From Acanthopleura granulata (Eukaryota > Mollusca > Polyplacophora > Chitonida > Chitonidae), in assembly GCA_016165875.1 (NCBI GenBank), contig JABBOT010000012.1, positions 8,587,534 through 8,651,533 of the forward strand: DNA of 64,000 bases, written 5' to 3'. Shown piece by piece: positions 36,414-49,599 of this stretch; the stretch's first letter is position 1, and each line of letters opens with the position of its first letter. The notes under the pieces were generated by a model. It was not told where the DNA came from and made no database searches. It saw only the letters and a list, made by a program, of their open reading frames with translations. A program made the translations under genes and the position numbers.

Positions 36414-38795
36414 GCTGTGGAATATTTGTGCACTGCTGTTTCACTTTGTATTTCACAACACAACTTAAGAATTCTGCAATCAAAACCCACAATACACACA
36501 CACTTACATAAAACGACACAAGTGTTTTTGAACCAATTAATGTTTTTTATTCTTGCATAAAAAGTCTCAGGAATACAATAAAAACTTAACAAACATTCAA
36601 ATAGCCTGGTGACGTTACCCCTGTCCATTATAAACAGTTTTTCAGCAAATGTCACGTATACTTTGATGACATAAGGGAGTTTCGACCATTCAACATCAGC
36701 GTGACATTCCTTCTGCCAAGACACTGTTTCTTTACAAGCCAGATAGCAGTTTCGAGTTGTGCATAACTGCACATGAACAGAACGTGTCATACCGTATACA
36801 AGCAATAGCACATGGCCTTTTGTGCCATTCTTTTACAGACTTCTGCGACAGCCCAGTATAGAGGTCTGTTATAATTTTTTTTTCTGTGTGTTTCAATCAG
36901 TTTTCCACTTGAAACAGTTTTTTTACTGTTACAATGCTTTTATCACAACCACGAGGAACTGATTACCCACCAGTCAAGGCATTTCGGACATGTGCTATTG
37001 AAACAGCTATCTGGCTTACTGCATAGTGTGGTCAGATCAGTGCATTTTAATATAGTGTACATGATAATCAGTTGTGCAATGGTAGTCAGTTTTATGAACT
37101 GAGAAAACTAAAGAGACCAACGTAAACCATTGAGATTCAATGAGAAACTTTATTTCCACCTGTGACATATTCATCTATAGTCATAGCCACTGTTGGAGGG
37201 TAGGACCAGAAGTCTTCCATGAACATAATATATTGTCACCACGGCTCGTCTGAAGAGAGGAGCAATGAAATTCCCACTCCAAGGGCTGGGATTGAACCCA
37301 CACCTCGACTTTTTTTAACAGCTGTCACTTGATAATTGTCAACTAGACACACTGCGCCTCCAACATTTTCTAAACACGACAGTATAACAATGACATCAGA
37401 AAATGTCGACAGCGCTTTGGTATGTCTAGTGTCAAAAAAGAATATCCTGGGGGAAATTTCAAAAACTATTCTCCCGTCCCAAGGCGGTGAGTCCTTTCTA
37501 CAACGACCATCTTACAAATTAGCCTATTTTTTCTCTACTGCATTTCGACAAGAGCCGAAGGCCTGTTCAACAGACGTTAGCTGAAAAATCGTTGCCTTTG
37601 AGCCAACGTGTAATGTCTGCACATGCAGTCAAACAGACTGACGATAACTACTCACCAGGTAATTCTGGTGCCCTGCACTCTTGAAGATGAACGCACGGAG
37701 GAACGTTCGTGTGTTCCATGTATGCATTTTGTGTAATTAAGAAGCTACGTCATCTAAGAACAGCTTAAGTTTTACGTACCTTACACTGTTACATCCCAAA
37801 CAGTGCCAGTGGTTAATTCTACAAGATTGAAGACATGAGCGACGCAGCCCATGCATGCGGTTGGTACAACGCCTAGTGGTCTAAGGGTGATAACTCCTGA
37901 AGCTCTCTCAAAAAAACAAATGTTGAAAAAAAATCTATATATAAATTCAGTACCATGTGAATTCGTGGTATCAGCCAACAATTTTATGTTCAGCTGCCCT
38001 CACAGGGCTAACTGCAAATAATAAATAAATAAATAAACAAATAAAATAAAAATAGCAAAATTAAAAAGAAAAGAAAACAGATACCGGAAAGTGGACTAAG
38101 CACTTAAGCTTTGTGAAGGGAGCTGATCACTGACAGCGCCAATCCGATACCTAGGCGTATGTAAGTTTACAGCTGTGTACAGGAAGACTTGTAACCTGCT
38201 TGCTTGCTGTATAGCCTATAATACAAAAAAAGCATCTGGCAAATATATGTGTGCATATCACTTAAGGACAATTTTCATCCGCGAGTTTTTTTTTTATGCT
38301 TACATTAATTTTGCACATATGTGGTATATATGGAGGGCAGTATTTTGAGGTACTAAATCCTTTATTTATAGCTTCGAAATTTTTTTTTCTAAACAGCTTC
38401 AGTTCTGTGAATAACATTTGAGACTTTAGAAGTTATTTTTGAAGCTGATGATTTTAAAAGCTTTAAAAATGTTTGAACAGCTCTTATTGTGGTCGTTTTT
38501 TTCATGTCTTTAATGACTCTTTAATGTTCTAAAAGTAATTTCTAACGTTTTAGAATAATTTCAAATCTTTGAAATCATTTCAAAACTTTAAAAATGCGGA
38601 ATAAGAATCACAACCATATTTATGGCGTATATCCATGTTGAAAGATTCGTCGTTTGGCGCCGCACGAAACGTGGCATCAGATAAATGCCGGAAATCCCCG
38701 ATGTTTAACGAAGCAAGTTCCGAATGCCACGTTAGCACGGCGTGTTTGGGTGAGGAACTTTGCTGGCATACGCTCTCTCTTCACAAGATCAAACC
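36414..38795. promoter_or_regulatory. Intergenic region between divergent MRPL33 and TMED10
   Basis: This 2.4 kb region should hold both promoters and the 5' UTRs. No TATA box stands out at a convincing distance from either start. A (TAAA)n-rich patch lies at 38,018-38,045. A sequence near 37,270-37,300 (GGGATTGAACCCACACCTCG) resembles the reversed B-box side of a tRNA-derived SINE. A minus-strand frame of 156 codons (36,811-36,341) overlaps the MRPL33 first exon in another frame and looks random. Confidence 0.4.
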
Positions 38796-41700
38796 ATGGA
38801 GATATCACATATTTTGTGGGTTTTATGTTCTGTATTTCTCTTAGGCATCGATGCTATTATGTTCAATCTTTCTCCTAATGAGAAGAAATGTTTGAGAGAA
38901 GAAATTCACAAAGATGTCCTTGTAACCGGCGAATACGAGTTGTCAGATGCTCCAAATCAGCGGACGTCACTGAAGGTGGGTACAACAACAACGCATTCTA
39001 TTTCACTTAACTGCCACGTACATAACAACGTCAGTGACTTAAATGTGTTATTTATCGCGTTTTTGCCAATGGAAGTTACTTCGCAAAAGGTAAATGACTT
39101 CAAAATTTTGTGTCAGATTTGCTTTTCCTCGCTGCGTACATGTAGTACTTTATTCTACAACAACAACAACAACCCTTAGACCATGTTTTATTAACAGCAG
39201 AGTCGAGTTGACTTGTTCTCTGGAATGGTTCTTTTATAAATAACTGATCACTTTGCAAACAACCACAGCGTTTTCTGGAAGTCACTTTACTTTTCATCCT
39301 TTCAGTTATGAGTAATTAAACAGTCTTATCGTATTTTATGTTTGGTGGGGCCTCCGTGGCCGAGAGAGTTCGGGCGCCAGCGCGGCGTAATGAACCAGGT
39401 GCCTCCCACCAATGCTGATTCAGTGAGTTCAAGTCTAGCTCATTCTGGCTTTCTCTCCGGCTGTACATGGGAAGGTTTGCCAGTGACATGTAGATGATCG
39501 TGGGTTTCGCCAGGGCTCTTTGTGGTTTCCTCCCACCATAATGCTGGCCGCCATCGTATAAGTGAAATATTCTTGAGTACGGCATAAAACACCAATCAAA
39601 TAAATGAATAAATAAATTTGTGTTTGGCATATAACTGTCCAACTGAAGAAGAAACTATCAGATCTGTTTTAAGGATGTTTACCACCTTTAATGTCTAATT
39701 GATGAACTGGTACATCTTTCAGAACCAAATAAATATTCAGGTATTGAAAGCTGCCCTAAAACAGCAGTACATAACAGTTCCTTACAAGGATTAATTTAGA
39801 ACCCCTTTTTTTTTTCACTCCTTGAAATTGCTTTCCGGAATAATTATGTTTCTGTCATTTAAGCTGTCAAACCCAGTAATTTTGTTGTCTGTTGTCAAAC
39901 CCAGTACTTTTGCTACAATGCTTTGCCGGGTTTACTCAAAGTCTTGACAGTTTGCGTTAAAATCCAAAGGTTTGCCAGGTTTACCCACACTGATTCACAG
40001 GATGAACATGTGGAAATCATACTTCGGAAGCAGCTCAGCCAGATTAACAGTTACATGTTGTTCAGGAAGTGGAGCCCTATGCATTAAGATTCTTTGTTTT
40101 TTTCTGTAGCTGTTCTGACTTGACACAGTCTTCAGTACCCAAAAATCTTATACCTACTTACTTCTCAACAAGGATATTGCCCTCACTATAAATTAGTGTG
40201 AAACTAAATGAAAAAGGCATTGCTATCTGGTAGCCAGTTTCCACTGAAAGTGTGATTGAAATTTGAACCTTTGTCTGGTTTGTCTGATGTATGGAAAACA
40301 AAGAGACACTTAATTATGAGTAGGGCCATGCTTATAAAATTGTTAGTTGTGGATAACACAACCATATCACAAAAAATAAGGTCGGTTGGTGAGGAAATTT
40401 TTTTTTATTCTTGCGTATGAAATAGATAAGAACAGATTTTAATGAAAATAACATGGAGTGAAAAATAAAGAGCCCATTAAAATGTTTATGGTACGTCTCT
40501 TTTTTGGTGGTTAGGTTACCCCCAGAAAACATATTTTTAATGATGGCCTAGGTAATATTGGTAGGTGCAATTGTTGTTGAGGAAGTACATTTTGACAGGT
40601 GTTTTAGCCATGTTTTGAGGAGACTCAAGTCTTACAGGATAAGGTTATGCTCTATTTGTGCCCTGTCAGGATGTTATGAAAACATGCAGCCCTTGTATAG
40701 GACTTAACCTGGTCACACAGAGCCCACATACTGGACCGATTGTACCTTTATCTCTGGTGTCTTCAGCTTGGCATTCCATTTTGTTAGTTAGTGCTGTTTG
40801 TAGTATTATTTGAGATTAGGCTGCTGAATGAAATAGATGTGCAAAGCAAAGTTGAACATCGGTCAAGCAGACAGTTTGAACACACTAACCAGAGCAGCCA
40901 TCTACCTCAGCCAAGTAGATTATTATTTTTTTTTTTCAACTGGTTGTTACTGTTCATCAGCAATTTCACCAGAAAACTGCTGGACATGTTTGGATGAAAT
41001 AATGTGCTCAAATTGGCCTTAAACCAATCACCAATCCATTAAATTTTGGGTGTACATCTTGATCCAGAAATTTTTTCAACAATTCTTCACCATAATTGTC
41101 ACATAGGACAGAAAAGTAAAGTACTTCCCATTTGACTGTAGTAACGGAATTACATACATAGAGTTGTGAGTGTGGTGGAGTTTTACATTGTCAGTGTGCC
41201 ATACAGTTTTATCAGGGTTGCAATTTTTCTGAAGTGTTACTACAACCATGTAAAAATATAACAAGTTCAACCTGAGGTATACACTTAAAACCAGTATCCA
41301 GTTGAATCATTCATCTTCTGATGAACATGCATCATTTTCCCCGAAGAACATCATAACAGTTTCAGCCATTACACAGCGATTTCCTGTAAGGTATCAACTT
41401 GGTGATTATTCAAGGATATTAAGCTAGGGAGGCCTTGTCTGACTAGCACAGTGCGCCTGTCTTTATCTGTGTGATTTACATACTTGAATTTCAGGCAGAT
41501 TGTGAAACAAATGTACATGATGAAAACACAGGCTCTGATATACTTTAATTTGCCATACATGCAAATGAGTTCCTACGTGGCCAAAAGTTCAGGTGGTATA
41601 TTTTTGATTTCTGTGCTTTAACCAGCTTGATAGGTAGATGACATAAGAAACGTACATCTACATAAAAGATATTCAAGCAGTTCTGGGTTTTTTTTTTTTT

Positions 41701-44700
41701 CTGATTTACTTGATCAGAAATGCCTTATTGTTTTTTTTCCACTGTAAAGAGTTATACAAAGATTTGGTGTTTGTCACCATTCAGTCATTCCAATTGACAT
41801 CAATTGACCAATCAGTCATCATTAACAGCACTGAACTCTTACAGACAAGAACACTGCAACCATTCATTTTGTTGTGGAGCAGATGTGTGCTTATCACAGC
41901 TTTGGCTGTAGACTAAGAGCGTGGTTGACACTCCTGACTTTCACAAAGTATTCAAACATTATAATGCCTAGCATGTGTTAGTATTAAATACACCTCTATG
42001 CCATGTCAGGAGTATACACTCGTCTGAGTGTGATGGTACACCTCAAGATCAAGACGTGGAACAGAGTAGGTCTGGGAATGTTGTCTGACTGGCAGCATGC
42101 TTATAAACACCGAGAGAAATCAGATTCAGGTTAGAAGTGTATAAGTCAATTATAATTTGTATATATGTTATTTTGATTTTCTCTTCAGGTTACAGATTCT
42201 AAAGGTCATATTTTGTACTCAAAAGATGATGCCAAAAAGGGAAAATTTGCTTTTACAACAGAGGAATATGACATGTTTGAAGTTTGCTTTGAATCAAAAG
42301 TTATGTCTGGTAAGTGTAAACTTGCAGTGAGCAAATCATTCATTTTTCTAAACGTATCAATAATGGGACACTTTTCATAAATGTTTATTTTAATATCAAG
42401 CAAATATTTTCACTGTGACCTAGGCCTTAGTGTACTAGGGCAGTACACTGCCCCAGGAGCCTCTTGCCTTTGTGTCGCTGTGAGTCCAGCTCTGCCGGTT
42501 TCCACTGCAGTTGTCCGTGAGAAGGACCTAGGTTAGCTTTGTGTAAGTGTCCGTTGAGGTTAGGTTTATCTAAGTGTCCATGTAAATGCACAAACAGTAT
42601 AGCTGTTTAGACACCTCCTTGCCGAATTGTGTAAGTGGAAAATTAAAAAAATGTAATGTTATTAGCTAAAATTATTACATGCGGATGTAATTTCTGTCGT
42701 GCATCCAAACAAAAACGAAACCTGAAACAGAAGAAGGGGTCTCCGTGGCAGAGAGGGCTAGCCCGCCAAAGTGGCGTTATGACCCCGTGCCTGTCACCAA
42801 TGCGATCACCGTGAGTTCAAGTCGAGCTCATATTGACTTCCTCTCCCGCTGACATGGGAAGGCCCGCCTGCAAGCTGTGGATGGTCATGGGTTCCCCCGG
42901 GCTCTGGTGGTTTCCTTCCACGATAATACTGGCCGTCATCGTATAAATGAAATATTCTCGAGCATGGTGTGAAATGCCAATGAAATAAATAAATAAATAA
43001 TGTAAAAACTTGGTGGTTAAAGCATCCGCCTTGAGGTTCAGAGATTGGGGATCAGACCCGGGTCGGGTCATGCCAAAGACTTTGAAAATGGTACTTGTTG
43101 CTGCCTCGCTTGACGCTCAGGACTGAGAGGTTAGAACAAGGAAACAACCGGTCGGCCCAGTGTCAAGAGTAATGTGACTTTTTGGGGTGTTCGGTCTGGT
43201 GTGTGCCCTGCCACAAGAATACACAGTTTATACATTCAAAGGACTACTCGTTGTATGACTGAAAAATTGTTGAGCACTGCATTAAACTCAAGCATACGTG
43301 CACTCTAATGTAAAAGTCTCACATGTTGGTTTGTTTTTTTTTTCAGGTGGGATGGTTACTTCTAGACAAGTGGACCTTGTGATGAAACATGGTGTTGAGG
43401 CAAAAAGTTATGAAGATGTAAGTAGATATGCCCATAAGCTACCATCAGCATTTTTACCTGGTGGATGTCACAATAAATAAATAGAACTTAATGTGCTCTT
43501 GTTGAATACTGTTGTAATATCACAGATGTTTGTGGTTGTTCATAGGAAATAAGCTTATCTATTTGGTTTATTGTATATTGAAATAGGGCATTAAATAAAT
43601 ATATATATTGAACATTTGTTTTGGGTGTGTTTTTTCAGTTGGCGAAAGCGGAAAAGTTAAAACCTCTTGAAGTGGAGTTACGTAGGCTAGAGGACTTGTC
43701 ACAATCCATTGTGGATGACTTCTCTTACATGAGAGCCAGGGAAGAAGAGATGAGGGATACAAATGGTAAGAATCGGAAGTGATTGGTATGGGGGAGTTTC
43801 GAGTTTGAACTCTTTTCTGGCAATACGTAAGAAAAGCCCTACGGTACCATGTGACCTGTAAAAAATGTTAGGCAACTATTTCTGATTACATTTACTATAA
43901 CATGCGCGTCTCAAAGTTTCAAAAATTTTTAGTTAGACTAGACGTACATTAGGGAAAATTGAGGAGTTGGAAGTTTTTCAGTTTAAGAAGCTCCTCAACA
44001 AAAGAGAGGTCGTTTGTACCTCCAGGTGAGTGGTAAGTTAAAGTGAACAAAATTGCCCGACATTTTTGACCAGACACACGATACAGTTGAACTCTTTTGA
44101 CCGTCTGCGACAAAGGTCAAACTCGAAACTCACCTGTTGGAAACGTTAGTGAGTTTACTGTGGCCCGGGGAAAAGGATCTAACAGGACAAAAGTTCTCTG
44201 CAGTTTTCCACTCTGGTGTGTGACTTTATCTCAGCTTTCTGCGCTTGGCACTCTGACTGACTGTTCAAGTTTGCTTTTACATTTAATAGTTTGTATCAGT
44301 GCTACCCTGCGGTGCTCCCCTGACATCAAGTGACGTGAGCTGACCTGCAGATCAAGAAGCCCTCTTGTTACCAATGTAACGCCCAAGTTTGCTGGATTGG
44401 TTACCCTTCTCTGTGGTTTACATAATCAGGGACCTCTCATTCAACAGCTGTTTAGGTGATGTTCTGTGGACTCCAGTTCTTTTAGACAGTGTGTTTCATG
44501 AGAACGTGCACAAGAAGTAAACTGACTCATTTTGAGAACTTGGGTGGAGAGTAGTGTTCTGTAAAAAGAACTGAGTTATCAGCATAATGCAAACAGTATC
44601 TGTAGCCATTGTTTCGTATGCTTGGTAGAATAAGCAATTCTCTTGCGGAACAGGCCGACTCCGGAACAGGAATCATCTATCAAGCCTAAAATTGTGATGT

Positions 44701-45962
44701 TATCAGTGTAAAATTTGCATGAATTTGGGTAAAATTTGTGTTGGTGGAAAGAAACACAAGCAAGAAAAAACAGAACAACCCATACACACATGTATATGCA
44801 CCAAGTAAGCAAAGGAATAGGGGAAGTGTGAATCTATTGCCAACATGCAGCCAGATCCCTTTTTTAATTCGCGAATATTTTAAGCCAGTACCGTGAAATG
44901 ATTGCTTGGACTGGAGGTAATGTGCATTGAATGTTATCCTCAAACCTGCATATTTATATTCCACTTCCCCTGTGTGTTGTTTTTGTATTAGTTGCATGGT
45001 TTTCCATAATCTTTTTGTGCCATTGAAGATTTCATCCAAAAAAAGCTTGTGATCAGTCCCCCTTTAATACCATGCATGAATTGTGGTAATTAAGCACCTA
45101 TGGATATATATGTATGGGTTTAAAGTATCAGCATCATGTCTGTGAACAGCTATTCAGACTTTGTAAAGTATATGGAAAATTTCACCTAAAAAGTTGTCTT
45201 GTTTATGGGTATAGATGACTGAAACTAATATTTTTCCAGTAAAATATTATTCTACCTTCCCCACAAACCTCAATCACTTTTCTAAGATCAGTAGAACTCT
45301 AGAAATAATTAGATATAGTATGAAACTTAGTCATCAGCAAAATTATACGTAATTTACCTTTTACTTAGTTTGTTATATAATGTCACTTGTCATAACAGAA
45401 TATGAGTAATGTAACAAATCTAATCAATGAAATGAATCAGTACAGAAGAAATTTACTAGAGTATGCATTTGTAGATGTTCACAAGAAAGAGGATGAATTC
45501 TAGCTGTGCTAAGTATGTTTGCTTAAAGGGAAAGACCTCGTAAAAATGAACTTATGGTGAGTGAAAAGATCATTGAAAACTGTATCTGAAAAATACCTTC
45601 ACTGATTTTTTTTAGATTTTTTTTTGACGGGAATAAATGCAGTCAAATGTTTTGATTGTATGGTGGGTTTTATGGAAGATTTTTTTTTTTACGAGGTCTT
45701 TCCCTTTAATGTATCTTTGCATATCCTCTGTATTTTTCTTCTAGTTTGTGTGTTGTATCTAACCTGTTGAAAGGATAAAGTTGTATTTGTATACATGCAT
45801 ATATATCTGGTTACATTTTATGCTTTGTTTTTCTCTTCAGAATCTACCCATTCAAGAGTGATGTATTTCAGTATATTCTCCATGGCCTGTTTGCTGTCTC
45901 TGGCAACGTGGCAAGTGCTCTACCTCAGAAGATACTTCAAGGCCAAGAAGTTGATTGAGTAA
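38796..45962 (+). CDS. TMED10: TMED10 / p24-delta cargo receptor, complete
   Basis: This p24-family type I membrane protein cycles between ER and Golgi as a cargo receptor for COPII/COPI vesicles. Exons are 38,796-38,975, 42,189-42,309, 43,347-43,417, 43,639-43,765 and 45,841-45,962 (GT-AG, phases consistent), giving 621 nt and 206 aa (human 219). Residues 1-20 form a signal peptide. The GOLD domain follows, with Cys32 and Cys93 placed for its disulfide and [10 protein letters not shown] and DMFEVCFE conserved. The coiled coil is [16 protein letters not shown] (130-145). The membrane span is about 173-194, and the tail [11 protein letters not shown] carries the aromatic and dilysine sorting signals. 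The 38,796 ATG sits in a good context (ACCATGG) and is the first ATG in frame. The tail and coiled coil single out the delta subfamily. Confidence 0.98.
39346..39620 (+). mobile_element. SINE family A in TMED10 intron 1
   Basis: GGGGCCTCCGTGGCCGAGAG starts the copy and AAATAAATGAATAAATAAAT ends it. TGTTTGG at 39,339-39,345 and 39,621-39,627 is the target duplication. The body is full length with scattered substitutions. Confidence 0.9.
42421..42650 (+). repeat. Possible diverged SINE in TMED10 intron 2
   Basis: The head resembles the B-box side of family A (GTCGCTGTGAGTCCAGCTCT), but the body (TAGGTTAGCTTTGTGTAAGTG) differs and no duplication is seen. A different or chimeric family is possible. 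Confidence 0.4.
42734..43000 (+). mobile_element. SINE family A in TMED10 intron 2
   Basis: It starts GGGGTCTCCGTGGCAGAGAG, has GTGAGTTCAAGTCGAGCTC as its B-box side and ends in (AAAT)n. It is followed directly by a family B copy, so the later one inserted at or near the A-rich tail of the earlier one. Confidence 0.88.
43005..43295 (+). mobile_element. SINE family B in TMED10 intron 2
   Basis: This shares GGGTCATRCCAAAGACTTTR, GGTCGGCCCAGTGTCA and a 3' end with GACTGAAAAATTGTTGAG and TTAAACTCAAGCATACGTGC with the copies at 32,159 and 53,264. It ends ~50 bp before TMED10 exon 3. Confidence 0.85.
43790..44130 (+). mobile_element. TIR element family M1, copy 2, in TMED10 intron 4
   Basis: It begins GGGGGAGTTTCGAGTTTGAA and ends TCAAACTCGAAACTCACC, an inverted terminal repeat of about 18-20 bp. 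The inside is colinear with the reverse complement of 1,177-1,539 (TAAGAAAAGCCCTAC, AAGAAGCTCC, AAGAGAGGTC). It starts only 24 bp after the exon 4 splice donor. Confidence 0.8.
45527..45705. mobile_element. TTAA-flanked inverted-repeat element (M2) in TMED10 intron 4
   Basis: A perfect 20 bp terminal inverted repeat, AGGGAAAGACCTCGTAAAAA and its reverse complement, encloses a ~180 bp AT-rich body. TTAA flanks both ends (45,523-45,526 and 45,706-45,709). A TTAA target duplication is typical of piggyBac-type transposons, so this is probably a non-autonomous derivative. An old fragment lies at 25,630-25,735. Confidence 0.85.
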
Positions 45963-48080
45963 ACTGTGAGACACTAGAGAGGAATTTAGCAAGGAAGGAA
46001 GACATCACAACTGAGAAATAATGAGCCATTCTACTGTGGAGTGCCAGAGTTACAGAAAGAAAAATGTGACTGCTAGTTTTAGAGAAGTCAGACCAACACC
46101 CTGTGAAATATTAAATGGGAAGCCATCACTAGTAACTAGAGAAGAATAAATAAGGTTGAAGCAGGAGGAATTGGTGTGGCTGGAGGTGGGTGGGTTTGGA
46201 GCTTCATGGGATTTAATACATAATGTAGCAGTGAAGGGGAGTATTCTTGAGTGTATGAGGGGTGATGTGGGGTGGGTCATGGATTATGGGTAATTTAAGA
46301 TTTTGTGTATGGGAGGGGGTGGGGTGGATGAAAAACACTTGCAGTCAGTTGAATATGGTGAAGGGAGTTGCTCTATGAAATCTTCATTTTAACTTTTTGT
46401 ACTTGTTTGAAGTGTCCTATTGAGATATTTACATAAGGGTTTTCGCTACTACATAATCTGTTATGCAAATGTGTAAAGTACATTATCTGAAAATATTTTA
46501 AGATGATATTGACATGAAAGCTGACAAGGAAAGCTGACTACTGCAGTTATCTTTGCATGGAATACTGGTGGAAAACTTCCAAGCCCTCTGCTACTTCGAG
46601 AATCAGAAATTTTGGTTTGTTGATTACTTGTACCCTTGCCTTAAGTTAAACTGTCATCCGATTTATCATGTGAAACATACATATATGATATTTTGTATTA
46701 CAAATTATCTGGCATGTCGTGTGCCATTGTTTTATAATCTGTTTATATTATATAAACATGTCATATGTATATAACCTCAAAAGTCATCTTCAGCACCATC
46801 ACATGGATGTCCTAGGCAGTGTGTGAACAGGGTCATTTGGAGCAGTATATGGTCTTAGCAACAACATTAACATCTTGCTTATACGTGTTATACATCCTTT
46901 AATAAGGGGAAAAAGTTCATATAACGTGAAAACCCTCTTCTCAGTGGAAATGTGTTCAAAATGATAGGACTGACACATGAGCAGAGTCTGTCTGATACGA
47001 AGTTAGCTGTGAAGCCTGATTTTGCCTCGTATGAATTTCGTGAGGTTGTTAAAAAAAATTATATATTAATAGTTGAATAAAGAAAAAAGAACAGAGAAAA
47101 TCAGCTCCTTTCACCTATCTATTTTCAGCAGCAGGTCGTGTCATGTTTCATGTGTGAGACACTGTTAGTGTATTTGTTTGCTGTAGATTTGTATGTAACC
47201 ACTGTATATTAGGAACACGTTAAGGTAACCCCTCCCAGCGTATGCCATGTGAATGGGATCTCGGGTAATTCAACGGTGTATATTTCATTTGTTGCTTTGA
47301 GATGCATGTAATTCTGTATAATCAGAAGTGTTTGTTATCTAATTATATAAGTGGACAGTTTTGTATAAGTCATGGAGAACGTGTGTTTACAGACAAGAAT
47401 TCATAGATCTGGGTTGTATATAAGCATGTAGACAGCCACGACAGTATATGATGCCTTATGATAGAAGTTCTAGAACTTCATTATGTTCAAATTTTTGTTA
47501 CTGATTTTGGGCTTTACTTCCCGCATTATTCACCAAAATAGCTTTGGTTTTGATGTTAAATTGATTTAGACACTTGAGCAACATAACTTCTGTGGTTCAC
47601 TTTTCAGTAACTTATTGTTATATTAATATCCACGTAAGCAGCCCTTAACGGAGAAAATAATGTAAGCATGGATGGAGGAAATAATGTAACACGTCGGAAA
47701 ACTGGAAATGTCGCCAGAAGCATTTAAACAAATCTCTATATTTTGGGTTGTACGCGTGACAGAGTTCTCTCCCATGGACAAAGTGGTTTTGGTGCATTTT
47801 GTAATAGTAAACAAAATAAGACCAAACTCAAATGTCAGATATATATGTTTATTGATAATATGATGAACTTCTAATTTATAGGGAGTATAGCTTTCAGTTC
47901 AAAGTGGTCATGATTTTCTGAATTTTGTCACTTTATGCCACTGTTTTGTCACCAGGTGTAATTGTTAATCTTAAACGTGAACGGTAAAGTTTGTCAATTC
48001 TTCGTAGATAGCGGGCTTCTCGTCATGTTCTCGTCATGCCTTTTGTTCTTGAAAAATAAATCTTTTACAAATTAAGTATT
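45963..48080 (+). other. TMED10 3' untranslated region (candidate extent)
   Basis: Candidate AATAAA signals after the stop codon are at 46,145-46,150, 47,076-47,081 and 48,055-48,060. If the last is used the 3' UTR is about 2.1 kb. No other gene is seen in this stretch, and the frames at 46,050-46,774 have no motif. Confidence 0.5.
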
Positions 48081-49029
48081 TCCAAAACCTTCAGGTATTT
48101 TTGTAAGCTATGGTTTCCCGCCATTCCGCTTACCTTCTGTCCGCCTGAGAGCTACTGATTAGGTGAGAAATAGTTCATGCCTTCTTACTTAGTATACTCA
48201 CCGTTTTATTTTGGGGGAAAAGCACATGAACTGATCGAACAGTATATTATGACAGGAAACGTCCAGTTTCTTAAGGATTACATATTTATTGTGTATTTGA
48301 CTAACTAGGGTGTTACATTGTATTGAAGAACATTTCACTCGAAGGGCCAGAATGACTTTTGCGGACGTATTGCAATGTTGTTTAGCGCCATGCAATGAGG
48401 GGGAGGGGAGGTAGAGATTTTCACTTACACGATTTCGGTCAGTTTATGGGCAGAGGAAAGCTGACTGACGAACTCGTAGTTACCGAAGACATGCAGAACA
48501 TCTACTGGTGGCAGACAAGGAATCTTCAGGGAATGTGAGACTGTGCAAAAAGCCACATGAGCATCAAAGACCGATTGAGTGGAAAATGACACTCTTGAGA
48601 TACCCGACTCAGCCTCTACGTGAGGGTTCAATCATGGCAGTGGAGACAGAATCGGTAAATACCCTGCTACCCACTCTTCGTGGGGCGTTGCCTTCAGTAA
48701 ACGGTTGTGGGCGCCCTTTACTCAATGTACTCTTGCAGTTTTTATTCTGTCTTCGAAGACAACATGACGTCCTCCACCAGTATGACGTGGAAGTCTTTAC
48801 ATCAAATACCGCCACCAAACCAGCTGGAGCTAGATTCGAACACCTGATCTCGCTGGACATGTCGATCGTTTCCAGGGTTAGTTTATCTGAACAGTACTTA
48901 ATTATACCGCATACAGTATTTCGCCGTAACAAGGTATGATTAAAATATTTTCACTCATATTTGATGGACACATGATTTTTGGCATGAAGAAGCTAGTAAC
49001 AACCTAGGGGGACTAAAATTCCCCACCGA
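48081..49029. other. Non-coding stretch, nothing firm
   Basis: Overlapping open frames occur on both strands at 48,425-48,939 (up to 143 codons), but none matches a known family or has supporting splice structure. Confidence 0.3.
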
Positions 49030-49330
49030 CGGGATTGGTGCACGTTGTAGAATCGTGAGTTTTGTTGCCCAGTTTGGGGTAAGGTTGTCGTTGGTTTCAC
49101 GCTCATCATGGTACATGTGGAACCGTGGATTTCATTTTAGCGTCCAAGCTCATTTGTTCATGTCGCGGGATCATTGACTTGGTTGCAAAGCAGCGATTTT
49201 GGTTTCCAAGTTCATTAGTGAACGTTGCAAGATCATGGATTTGCATGGGGAGCGGTTCCATGTTCTATCATTGGTGCATTTTGTAACGTGGATTTGGTTT
49301 AGGATCGTCGTCTTTGGTTCACCACGCAGT
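49030..49330 (+). repeat. Degenerate minisatellite, ~55-60 bp unit (copy next to pseudogene)
   Basis: The repeating phrase is roughly TTCCACGCTCATTGGTACAT followed by TTGTAGGATCGTGGATTTGG. Partial or whole units are visible near 49,040, 49,100, 49,150, 49,210 and 49,270. The same unit forms a longer array at 61,430-62,075 beside the other diverged mannanase copy. Confidence 0.75.
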
Positions 49331-49599
49331 ATTCCGAAAACCACTAGCACATCAGTACTCTCAATGTTATGGAATTCGGCCAGCTCTGGTTCAGCCAGGT
49401 GTCGCTGTTGATGCCAGAATCACCGTCGTGCCAGGGCGACGCGCCATTGTAATTGTTCATGTATGTATAAAAGCAATAATTCGATATTGTACTGATGTAT
49501 CTAAATATCATGACATCAATGTGGATCTGAGCGTCATTTTGTGTGCCAGAAATTAAATACAGTAAGTCCTTTAGACTGTCTAATTTTAGCTGTGCTCGC

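Noticed and set aside
36341..36811. 156-codon minus-strand open frame
   Set aside because: It overlaps the MRPL33 first exon in another frame, is rich in Cys, Val and Leu without any family motif, and has no splice support. Chance frame in AT-rich sequence.
38635..38878. Plus-strand frames of 69 and 74 codons
   Set aside because: They are out-of-frame readings of the TMED10 5' UTR and first exon.
43298..43480. 60-codon frame containing TMED10 exon 3
   Set aside because: It reads through both splice sites; the true exon is 43,347-43,417, fixed by phase with its neighbours.
48508..48939. 143-codon plus-strand open frame with a 107-codon frame opposite
   Set aside because: Both strands are open over a less AT-rich patch, and neither product has recognisable motifs.
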